A stretch of 64,000 nt of DNA from Castanea sativa (taxonomy: Eukaryota > Streptophyta > Magnoliopsida > Fagales > Fagaceae). Below, piece after piece: positions 22,167-32,115 of the stretch (position 1 is its first letter; every line of letters starts with the position of its first letter). Location of the stretch: positions 50,639,751-50,703,750 of the forward strand of contig NC_134020.1 of the NCBI RefSeq assembly GCF_040712315.1, in the 5' to 3' direction. The notes beneath the pieces were generated by a model, which had not been told where the DNA came from, ran no database searches, and worked only from the letters and a program-made list of their open reading frames with translations. A program made the translations under genes and the position numbers.

Positions 22167-23000
22167 TGTACGTTTTTAGACCCCTTAAACACAACTAGAT
22201 TAACCTAGTTATTTAGCTAAGTGATTAACTTAAGTAAATTATGCAGATCTAGGTTAACACATATAAATCATATCATTGTAAAGTGTGAAAAATAAAGAAC
22301 ACAACAATATGATAACCCAAGAAAACCAAACTGGTAAAAAACCTGAAAAGGATTTAACCTAGCTATCCTCAAGATAAAACGAATCCACTATGAAAGAATT
22401 GAATTTTACATAATAGTGACTTAGACCACTAACACCTATTGCTACCTCGAGTAGGAAACTTACTACCATGACCACGTGACAGTTCTGAGTCCACGGACTA
22501 CTTCTTTCTTAGATTCCCAGCAAGCACAAGCACTTTCGCTTGTACATCTTTAAGCTCTTGAATCTGCAACTGAACTAATCACAAAGCTCTTGATATCAAT
22601 CTAGATCTTGATAACCCTAAGTGTATGTGAAGGCAAACACATTTAGATCTCACAAATGATTCACACACACAGCATAAATAGCAACCTTAAAACGTGGCTA
22701 GGGTTTTCGTTTTTATACCTAGGACAAAATATAAAACCCTACACGTAAAACAGGCTTGGGCTGAATTGAAAAATTTTGCAAAAAAACAATCTGTACTAAC
22801 TTCGATCAATTAAGTCTAATTTTCGATCAATTGAGCCAGGCAAATTTACACAGTAAATCCTGCAATACACTCGATTCCAACTTTACAACTTAAACATACT
22901 TTGAGCAAGTCTAAAACAAGACTAAACGTTTAATCATGGTTTGCCAACATTACAAATCGAAATTCTAATACATTTAAACCTAAAGTCTTAGAACCCAACA
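22167..23000 (-). repeat. 3' LTR of the minus-strand retrotransposon
   Basis: 834 bp. On + it begins TGTACGTTTTTAGACCCC and ends TTAGAACCCAACA. It aligns end to end with 28890-29725. Confidence 0.93.
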
Positions 23001-23002
23001 AA

Positions 23003-23013
23003 CTTCCCCTTTC
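23003..23013 (-). other. Polypurine tract of the retrotransposon
   Basis: On the minus strand GAAAGGGGAAG precedes the 3' LTR by two bases. Confidence 0.75.
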
Positions 23014-23515
23014 ACAATCCATGACAAAACACAAATTTAAACAAAATGCTCAAAGTTACAAACAAGACAACCCTTTACAAAATCATAGCCCAACACAACA
23101 AATTCAACCTAACTACTATCCATCAATTGCAAGTGTAGACAGCAGTACAATTGAGTCAACCTGTATATTCTTGTAACACTTAACAAACACATAAACACAT
23201 GTGTGGAAAATACAAGTAATCAAATATAACTTCTTGATTTCACATAACACAAAATAAAGACATATATCATGAATAACCTCATAAATATAAATCAATAAAC
23301 AATGTGAAACAAGAGACATATATAATCAAAGTATCTCTCCCTATCATGGATAACCCATACACAATACATCATGAGCCAAAAATATAAATACAGAATGAAG
23401 CACCTAGATACAATCTACAACTCCATAGCTCCAAAACATCAAAATCTTCCCCTAACAATAAAATCTCCTCCTACATATGTACTCCCCCTTTTTGTGATGA
23501 ATTGCCAAAGGGCAC

Positions 23516-24641
23516 TCACTCATCATCAAAAGGAGGAGGCGGAGGTGATCGTCTAATACTTTCCAAATCCGTTCGCAAAGCATGAAGCCCATCAAGCATG
23601 TCCACCAAAAACTGACCATAAGCCACCTAAAAGGTCATGATAGTCTCCAACATACAACAAATGTCTAAATCATCCGAAGTAGAAGGTGGAGGAACAGCAG
23701 CAGCAGCATCAGGATCGACAGACGCCTCAGCAGAACTATCACCTGTAGAGGAGGGAAGAGGAGGTGCGACGCCATAAGTCTCAACCCTAGGACGTTTAGA
23801 GCTTACTCTCATCTAAGCAGCCATTTGCCTAAGAAAGGTGGCACCTATAGAAGCAACTATATGAGCAGGCTCAGACGCGAGAAAGTTTTCTAAACCCAAA
23901 TGTAAAAGGATCCGATAACTAAAAGCCGAAAAGAAAAGAGCATGAGAAACAAAACTACTCCAATGAACCTTAATCAAAGAACGAATGAAAAGATAAGGAA
24001 AGCTCATAGGAGCATCGGTAACAAGGGCATACAAAAACGCACATCTTTCTATAAGGATGGTGTGCAAATGAAAGATAGGCCTCAAAGAATGACAAGCAAT
24101 CCAAAAGAAAAGATAATGAATCTCGATTAACTCTACAAACATGATCCGAGGATCAGAACCCCACTGGATAGAAGTATTAGTGATGTATAACATGATGTCA
24201 TCAAGGGGAGGAGACTCATCGTAAGGATAAACAGGATGCTGGATCAATGGCACCCCAAGAGCATCAGCCACTACCGAAAGAGTAGTGGTGTACTCGTCAC
24301 CCTGTATCCAGCTTCTCATAAGAGTGTTGGCATCATAGGAGTGAACAGAGAGGTTCGAGTAGAACTCTCTAATCAAGGTAGCCAGAGGGGGATGAGAAAT
24401 GTCTAGCAATAGTAACCAACCCCTACGCTCAAAGTTTCTCCTAATCTCAGGGTCAAGTTCATCTAAAATAACCTTTCTCTCAGCTCAAATATTTCTAAAA
24501 AGGTTCAAAGTCTCATATGTTTCTAAAAAGGTTCAAAGTCTCATATGTTTCCTGGTTTTTCTCACTCAGAAACCTATCACTCTCAAAAGAAAGTACAAAA
24601 GAAGAGGAGGCTTTCCTATTGGCTCTAATCTTCCTAGGCAT
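23516..24641 (-). pseudogene. Second ORF of the retrotransposon ('plant transposon protein'-like), broken
   Basis: Starts MPRKIRANRK and is collinear with the ORF at 1184-2287: LIREFYSNLSV, SWIQGDEY, ALGVPLIQHPVYPYDESP, ERCAFLYALVTDAPM, then a Pro/Ser/Asp-rich tail ending FDDE at a TGA at 23518. Lesions: a 28-bp tandem duplication (about 24490-24546) that shifts the frame; a TGA for Trp just after it; a TAG before MRVSSKRPRV that is shared with the other copy; and a TAG where the other copy has CAG (Gln) near 23627. No known catalytic motif. Function unknown. Confidence 0.75.
24490..24546. repeat. 28-bp tandem duplication inside the retrotransposon ORF
   Basis: TTTCTAAAAAGGTTCAAAG with TCTCATATG is present twice head to tail. 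Since 28 is not a multiple of three, the duplication breaks the frame. Confidence 0.9.
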
Positions 24642-26638
24642 GGTGCTAAGGATAGGACAAGACACACTGAAGGAACCAAAAGAAAAGAAAAACCAAGGGC
24701 AGATGCAAGTTAGCACAAAACAATATAGAAAAATAACAATCTATATGATGTATGAACAGTATAATCAGATGATGCATGATCTAATGCAGTGAGAATAAGT
24801 TGGCTTGAGCATTGATTTTATATTGAAAACCCAAAAATTGGCTTGAGCATTGAGTTTATATCACAAAATTGGCTTGAGCATTGAGTTTATATCAAAAACC
24901 CAAAAATTTTGAAAAACCACTTTTACAATTTTCAAGAAATTGACCAATTGATCATTAAACAATATAGATAATACATTATAATGATCAAATTAATCAATCC
25001 AACAAGCCAAATTCATCCAATTAAATTCAATTGAACAAAATCCCCAAATCGGGTAATTTTAAGCCCTAGAAATTTCAAGTTTTCAAAATTCATCAAATCG
25101 ATCAAATTAATTCATCAAGAACAGTTGTATAACATCCCACAACAAAAACCCATTGATCAAATTTCACAGAAAAAGCTTGAATCATCAAAAATCCCAATTT
25201 CCCTTAGGTTTGAAATATCCCTTTAATTCTTGGTAAAAATACATGTAAACATGAAAATAAAAGAAAAATGAGGGGTATAAAGGTCTTATCGGCCTTAGAT
25301 GACAAAAAACCTTGAAGAAATTTGACAGAAAATGACAAAAATCTTGTTTTGACTCTTAGATCGATCGAATAGAGAGAGAAAGAGTTTTGAAAACTTTGAA
25401 ATAGTGTTTGAACATGTGAAAAACTTAGTTTTTAAAAAACTCTCTATATGATTTTCGATTGATCGAAAATTAGATTCGATCGATCAAAAATGTCTTTGAT
25501 TGATCCATCAGCAATCGAGCACCGATCGAAACACACAGAACCAAACCAAAACTTTAATCGCAATTTCAATCGGTCGAGAAACAGGTTTGATCGATTGAAA
25601 TTTTGGAAAAACCAATTTTTTGAAAAACAAAGCAATTTTATGTAGAAACTCCTCAAAGTATATTAATATATGAATAAAATGCATGAATATGAGATGAAAT
25701 ACTTTTCAAAAACACTTGTTTTGAACCCAGTTTTTCCAAAATTAAGGTTTTTAATCAATTTACCTTAAATTCTCAAACTTCAAATACGTTTTGCATAAAA
25801 CTCAAGGAATAACATGTACAACTTGGTTGGCCAAACCAAAATCACACACAATAACATGTACAAAGTTTAGCAAAGAGTAACTTATGTAGTGTGTGCAACT
25901 AGTAAAAACTTGAGATACATGTGAGATGATATGTGAATAGTAATTAAGCACAATTTCTACAAAATTCATCACATAATTTTGAAAGAGACTATCACCTAAA
26001 GAGTTATATCATATAACTCTCACATCTCTTGGAATAAAAGTTTATAATCAAATAAATTTCTTGATTTGCCTCATAATGTACACACCAATTTTATTTGATC
26101 AGAAACTTATTAAGAATTAACCGGGATAATGTACACATCAATTTTATTTAAGTGATTTAATTATAGTCCAATAATGAACATACTAATTTTATCATTTAAA
26201 TCGATGCTACACCTTATATTCTTTTTGTGCATGTGCTACACTTTCTTGAATACTAAATCTTACAATATACACTAAAGTATTCATGATTGGCTAGTAAACA
26301 ATGGTGAAATGGTTATTTATGTCTTTCTCATTAAGATCAAATCCGACAATCAAAGACATGTGACTCCAAGATCAAGACAAAGTGATCAAAAACTATAAAC
26401 ATCTTCCCACACAACATGCACTACAAAGCTCAAACTAGTAAAGTGCAATAAGATAAGCTCATCCAAGTTAAACAAGGTACATAAACATGTTATGTAAAAA
26501 TAAATTGGCCAACCTTGATTTCAAATCCAAGAAAAAACGCAAAACACATTTTGCTTCCCTTTTCCCTTTTTTTTTTTTTTTTTGGTTTCAGAAAAGAAAT
26601 AACAAAAACAACCTAGAATGAAATGCATGAATGTTATA
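24642..26638 (-). other. Non-coding central part of the retrotransposon
   Basis: About 2 kb between gag and the second ORF. The part next to the ORF (24780-25800) is shared with 1-1180 and includes TCGATCGA-type motifs at 25360-25600. No pol domain was recognised in either orientation. Confidence 0.65.
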
Positions 26639-27171
26639 CAATGCAAATCCTAGATAAACAAAGAAAAAAAAATCAATAAAGAACAATGGTCACAAAGAGA
26701 AAAGCGATGAAGCATCAATTAGATCGAGCCTTTTGCATCCAAAGCCTTTTAGATGCAACTCTAGCATTGGAGTTATTATTCACATTAGAATTCTGAGCAA
26801 CTTTAGGATTGAAATAAAGGTTTAAAGCCTTTACCAATTCACCAATAAATACTATAGGATCTTGTGCTTGAGGCACAAGTATTTTTGGTTTATTTGCTCA
26901 CTTACAATGCAAATCCTAGATAAACAAAGAAAAAAAAAATCAATAAAGAACAATAGTCACAAAGAGAAAAGCGATGAAGCATCAATTAGATCGAGCTTTT
27001 TGCATCCAAAGCCTTTTAGATGCAACTCTAGCATTGGAGTTATTATTCACATTAGAATTCTGAGCAGCTTTAGGATTGGAATAAAGGTTTAAAGCATTTA
27101 CCAATTCACCAATAAATATCATAGGATCTTGTGCTTGAGACACAGGTACTTTTGGTTTATTTGCTCACTTA
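26639..27171. repeat. 266-bp tandem duplication in the gag 3' region
   Basis: CAATGCAAATCCTAGATAAAC through TTTATTTGCTCACTTA occurs at 26639-26904 and again at 26905-27171 with few differences. Confidence 0.92.
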
Positions 27172-28818
27172 GCAGCTTGCAATTTGAAACAGTTTGAACG
27201 AATATGCCCAGACTTTTCACAAAAATGACAAACTCATGCAGATCTATCATGCAACTTGCCTTTAGAAGGATTAGAAGTCTTAGGTTTAGACTCTTTAAGG
27301 TCAACCCTAATCTTCCTAAGAGGTGTAACTTCTACAGGTTTGACAACCTCACTCACAAGGCTCAGAAGAAGGAAAAAAGTTTGTGGAATGTGTTTTTTAG
27401 GAACAAAGATGCTTTCTACAAAACCTAAGCCAGTTTTATCTAAAGAAGACTTTTGAACACTCAACATATGATTAAGTTTGGAACTAACAGACCTATTAGT
27501 TTGTTCTCTAGTAACAAATAATTCATGTTCCAAATTCTTAACTTTATCAAGTAAAACATGTTCTCAATCTTCACATTATTCAACAATTCATTGGCATCAA
27601 ATAGTTTCACAAGTAAAATTTTCTTATCAAGTTCAAGAGATGCAATTTTCTTTAAGCCTAGATCAACACTCATAGCATCCTTTGCAGCAACTTTGCAAAA
27701 CTTATTGTAGGCTTCTTATAAATCTGCATCCTTAGAGAGTTTCCCATCAAAAGGGTTCTCCTTAACAGCAGCTCTTTCATCAACTACAGCAGTAGCAGTG
27801 AAAGTAATAAAGTTTATATCCTCATCATTACCAGACTCATTGTCAGAAACTTCATCATCATTAAGAGTTACAGCCATAGCCTTACCCTCAGACCTCAAGA
27901 ATCTTGGACATTCAGATTTCACATGACCATACCCTTGACAACCAAAACATTGTTGACCTATAGAATTATTAAAAGGTTGGCCTACTTTTTCTTTAGGTTT
28001 CTTATTATTGTTCACTTCAATGAGTTCATACCTTCTAAAATTTCTAGGTTCAACATTGTTTTTACCTCTTGCCCTTCTATTGTTGTTCTTAAGAAAGTTT
28101 CTACAATTCTTGGCAAGATAGGCAACCTCTGTAGCAGAAAGCTCATCATCAAATCCACTGACATCAACATCATCAATAGACTTAAGAGCCATTGATTTGA
28201 ATTTGCTAGTCTTAGGTAGGTCCAACTCATAGGACTGAAGAGATCCTACAAGTTTATCAACAGGGATGAAGTCCACATCCTTAATTTCAGTAATGACAGT
28301 TACTTTAGGTCTAAAATCTTCAGTTAAAGATCTAAGTATCTTCCTAACTATTTTAGGTTACTCATAAATTTTACCCAAATTATAAGCAGAATTAACAATA
28401 TCATTAAGCTTAGCATAGAATTCATCAAAAGTTTCATCATCAAACATTCTAATACTTTCAAATCTAGTTGTTAACTGCTGCGGCTTATTGATCTTAATTG
28501 TCTTTGTGCCTTCATGCACAGTTTGGAGAATATTCTATGCAGTGTGAGCAACCTCAACATTAGAGATTCTCTTGAATTCTTCCATAGAAACAACATTAAA
28601 AATTGCATTCATAACTTTGCTATTAAAAGTGGATGCTTCTTTCTGAGAAGTTTTCCATTCACTCACTAGAGTAGTGGGCTTCTCTTATCCGTATTCAACA
28701 GAGTTCCAAACTCTCTCATTAATAGATTTCAGGAATGCTTTCATCTTTACTTTCCAATAAGCATAATTATTCCCATCAAAGTGAGGTGGGATCACAAGAG
28801 AGTGACCGTGTTCCATGA
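26905..28818 (-). pseudogene. Copia-type gag (UBN2-like) with two CCHC zinc knuckles, degraded
   Basis: Gag forms the particle that packages element RNA. The minus frame starts at the ATG at 28818 (MEHGHSLVIPPHFDGNNYAY, then WKVKMKAFL), the N-terminal signature of Copia-type gag. It continues with RFESIRMFDDETFDEFYAKL, a long helical region, and the knuckle CFGCQGYGHVKSEC (CX2CX4HX4C, about 27930-27970). An acidic segment (NDDEVSDNESGNDED) and a leucine-rich coiled-coil-like part follow, then a second knuckle CHFCEKSGHIRSNC (about 27190-27235). In-frame stops at three places before 28276 and later frameshifts make it a pseudogene. Two knuckles separated by a coiled-coil-like linker are worth noting. 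Confidence 0.85.
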
Positions 28819-28872
28819 CAACAAGGGTCAAGGATCAACTCTTAGATCAAATGATTTAAACACAAAAGCTAA

Positions 28873-28887
28873 CCTGCTCTGATGCCA
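28873..28887 (-). other. tRNA primer binding site of the retrotransposon
   Basis: On the minus strand TGGCATCAGAGCAGG starts two bases after the 5' LTR. It differs by one base from the usual plant initiator-Met tRNA primer site TGGTATCAGAGC. Confidence 0.85.
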
Positions 28888-28889
28888 CT

Positions 28890-29725
28890 TGTACGTTTTT
28901 AGACCCCTTAAACACAACCAGATTAACCTAGTTATTTAGCCAAGTGATTAACTTAGGTAAATTATGCAGATTTAGGTTAACACATATAAATCATATCATT
29001 GTAAAGTGCGGAAAATAAAGAACACAATAATATGATAACCCAAGAAAACCAAACCGGTAAAAAACCTAAAGAGGATTTAACCTAGCTATCCTCAAGGTAA
29101 AACGAATTCACTATGAAAGAATTAAAGTTTACACAATAGCGACTTAGACCACTAACATCCTATTGTTACCTCGAGTAGGAAACTTACTACCACGACCACG
29201 TGACAACTCCGAGTCCACAGACTACTTTTTTCTTGGATTCCCAACAAGCACAAGTACTCTCGCTTGTATATCTTTAAGTTCTTGAATCTGCAACTGAATT
29301 GATCACCAAGCTCTTGACATCAATCTAGATCTTGATAACCCTAAGTGTATGTGAAGACAAAAACCTCTAGATCTCACAAAAGATTCACACGCATAACATA
29401 GAGAGCAGCCTTAAAACATGGCTAGGGTTTTCCCTTTTATACCTAGGGCAAAACATAAAATCCTATACGTAAAACGAGCTTGAGCTGAGTTGGAAAATTC
29501 AACAGAAAAATAATCTGCACGAATTTCGATTGATCGAGTCTAATTTTTGATCGATTGAACAAGGAAAATTTACACAGTAAATCTTGCAGTACACTCGATT
29601 CCAACTTTACAACTTAAACATACTTTGAGCAAGTCTAAAACAAAACTAAGCGTTTTGATAATGGTTTACCAACATTACAAATCGAAATTCTAATACATTT
29701 AAACCTAAAGTCTTAGAACCCAACA
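28890..29725 (-). repeat. 5' LTR of the minus-strand retrotransposon
   Basis: 836 bp aligned throughout with 22167-23000. On + it begins TGTACGTTTTTAGACCCC and ends TTAGAACCCAACA. In the element's direction a TATA-like GGTATAAAAGGGAAAACCC sits mid-LTR. Confidence 0.93.
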
Positions 29726-29875
29726 ATAGTGACCAAAAGTTTAACAAAAATGATAATCTCTACCATTAGATTTGTAATAAACATAATAAATACACTGAAA
29801 TACATATTTTTTTTCCATTGAGTTACCCAATTAAGCATTCATAATTTTTGGTAAATTGGCAGCAGTGAGAGCTTA

Positions 29876-31026
29876 GGGGCTGTTTGGTTTTTTTTTTTTT
29901 CATCACTCATCACTCCTCACTTAATTTTCGTCACTCATCACTCATCACTAAAAATACCCTAATTTCTTATACCCACCCGTTTGGCACATTTTTTCAGTTC
30001 ACATCACTCAAATATTTCAACTTTTTGTGGAACCCATACCTGACTCCTCACTCAGATATTCCCAATACCCAGACACAGTTCTCTCTTCCTCTCTGCCCAT
30101 CCATTCTCTTCCTCTCTTATTAGCTCTAAAAAAATCAAAACTCAAAAAATTAAAGCAAAGAGCAAAGCTCTAGTGTGTGGATGTGCGAGGGCTGCGAGTA
30201 AGCTTTGGTGTCCATCATGTGCAAGGTCGACACGGCGGCGCTCTACATCACGTGCGACTCCAATATCCACTTCGATAACTACCGTGCTTCCTTTGTCCTC
30301 CAAGCCAAACTGACCCACTAGTAACTTTCGTGAAGACCCAAACTCATCGATCCTGTCATCGCCGAAGTTCACAGTGCTCGAGGTTGAGTGGCGTTTGAGA
30401 TCTTCTTCGTCGGATGGGTCACCGTGGGAAGGGTGAAGGATGGATCGTAGAAATAAGGCTGTGAAAAAAATTGCAAAGCACAATACCCAATACTCTTTAC
30501 TCCCAATACTCGATGCCCAGTACTGAGCACAATACCCAGTACCCACATAAAAATTGCAGAGCACTCCTTACTCCAAAAAAAAAATCTTACAAAGAAGAAA
30601 AAAAATTTTTGTGATGATCTCAAAAAAGAAAGAGGAAAAGAGATGGTCTAAAGGATGGGTTGTGTTAATGGCAAATGGGTATGGAGAGAAGAGAGTGGCT
30701 TGGGAAAAGAAGAGGGAAAAAAAGAAGAAGGAAAGAGACGGTCTGAAGGACGAGAGAGCTGTTGGTCAATGAGCTAGCAAGGAAAAGACAGGATACAGAA
30801 AATGGGGGCCACCATGTGAATATATTTACAAAAATGCCATCATAACTCTAATTCTATAACTTGAAAACACCTAAAATGTGTTTTCAGTTTCCATAACTCA
30901 TCACTCAAAAATCAGAGAATTGAGTGATGAAAACAAAAATTGGAAACAATGCCAACACACTTCTCAGTCGTCGGACCCACATATTTTGAGTTATGGGTGA
31001 AGGAAACACAAAATCCAAACAACCCC
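29876..31026. mobile_element. Tourist/Harbinger-type element carrying a gene-like fragment
   Basis: 1151 bp with inverted ends (left GGGGCTGTTTGGTTTT, right reading GGGGTTGTTTGGATTTT on the reverse strand) and TTA on both flanks (29873-29875 and 31027-31029). Arms share CATCACTC and AAATATGT-type blocks. The interior has no transposase but includes a GC-richer stretch (about 30170-30440) with a B-box-like reading frame. Confidence 0.8.
30180..30300 (+). pseudogene. Possible captured fragment of a CONSTANS-like B-box zinc finger
   Basis: One plus frame reads MCEGCE, a stop, ALVSIMCKVDTAALYITCDS and NIHFDNYRA. This matches the second B-box pattern of CONSTANS-like proteins as I know it (CEACE...CKADAA.LC..CD.DIHSAN), with one stop and one Cys replaced by Tyr. 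The downstream part is not recognised. It lies within the Tourist-like element, suggesting gene capture. A protein search against CONSTANS-like families would decide. Confidence 0.5.
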
Positions 31027-31698
31027 TTATTCTTTGCCTAGGAACTCAGCCTCTCATCTATCTTTCTTGAGGCTGATTTTGAAGTAGTCATCAAATCGTT
31101 GTTAAGTGAGGAGATCTGTTTTGTTTCATATAGTCACCTTATAGATGAAGACAAAAGCAAATACCTTTGTTCAGGTAAATTTTCCTATGAGGAGACAAGG
31201 TAATTATGTTACTCATAATATCATTAGACATGTTAGTGGTTTATCTGTATAGATGGAGAATGTTCTTCCATACTTTAGTATTATACGTTTAGCTAATTTG
31301 GCTAAATTATCTTAATAAAAGCTACAACATTCTTCTTTAAAATTAATAAAAAAGTTAGATAAAATAAAACTCAATGGCCAAAGTAAGGATTTTCAACAAT
31401 AAATCTAGGAAAATTAGTAATGTTATTGTTTAACGAAAAGTCAGTTAGTTCATAAAAATATGGTAACTCAAGGATAAAATAGTTACTTCATTATTATATT
31501 TCTTATATTTATCACAAAATCTTAGAGGAGATTGTCATTTTTTTTTTCAAAACTTTGATTTCTTATCTCCATGGGTTGGGTTGTATTGAAAAAGAAAAAA
31601 ACCCAAAACCCAATCCGGCCCAATACACCTCCTAATTATTTTCCACAAATTTAAATTAGTTAAGGAAAAAAAAAAAGTGGCACAGAAAGTCAGAAACT

Positions 31699-31708
31699 GG
31701 CGGGAAAA
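31699..31708 (+). promoter_or_regulatory. E2F-type site upstream of TOP6B
   Basis: GGCGGGAAAA matches the E2F consensus (reverse complement TTTTCCCGCC). It lies about 410 bp before the TOP6B start codon, with a CCAAT sequence at about 31713. E2F control would fit an S-phase/endoreduplication gene. Inferred from sequence only. Confidence 0.5.
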
Positions 31709-32078
31709 TTGGCCAATGATTTTAGTTTAGAAACGGAATGTTTGACTTTGACCTACAAATCACAACAATCTATCATGGAATCAAACACCGAGACTCACAT
31801 CGACCCATCAACATCTGAACAATCCTGGCCGTTTGATACAGATAAGGAGCTAAAATCAAACATCAACGGCTATGCGGACGAGAGCGCCCTAGTGAAACTT
31901 CCCGTTGCTACAATCTTCTTTCTTTCGCCTCAAAATCTCGAAATCACAGGATCGACTTTGATCGGAGATTCTTCGTTTTCGTCGAATCTCCGCCGTTATA
32001 TGTATTTATCTACAAAAAAAACACAAAAATGAACTCATTTCGTGATTTCTGAGATCGAAATTCGAAAACCCTAGCTTT

Positions 32079-32099
32079 CTCTCTCTCTCTCTCTCTCTC
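32079..32099. repeat. (CT)n in the TOP6B 5' leader
   Basis: About 10 CT units ending 17 bases before the start codon. Another (CT)n (32219-32244) follows the exon 1 donor site. Confidence 0.9.
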
Positions 32100-32115
32100 A
32101 GCTGAAAAAGTTGTA

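Larger units (their letters stand above)
22167..29725 (-). mobile_element. Complete non-autonomous Copia-type LTR retrotransposon with gag and an extra ORF, without pol
   Basis: 7559 bp bounded by TG...CA LTRs (22167-23000 and 28890-29725) and a perfect 5-bp target duplication ATAGT (22162-22166 and 29726-29730). In the minus-strand direction: 5' LTR, primer site, gag with two CCHC knuckles, about 2 kb without recognisable coding, a second ORF like that at 1184-2287, polypurine tract, 3' LTR. I found no RT, integrase, protease or RNase H motif, so it must have depended on a helper. By hand count the two LTRs differ at roughly 80 of 835 positions, mostly transitions, implying an old insertion. 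Both ORFs carry stops. Confidence 0.92.

Noticed and set aside
31774..32032. An 86-codon ATG frame just upstream of TOP6B
   Set aside because: No family resemblance and it overlaps the probable leader. It may be an upstream ORF, but the transcription start is unknown.
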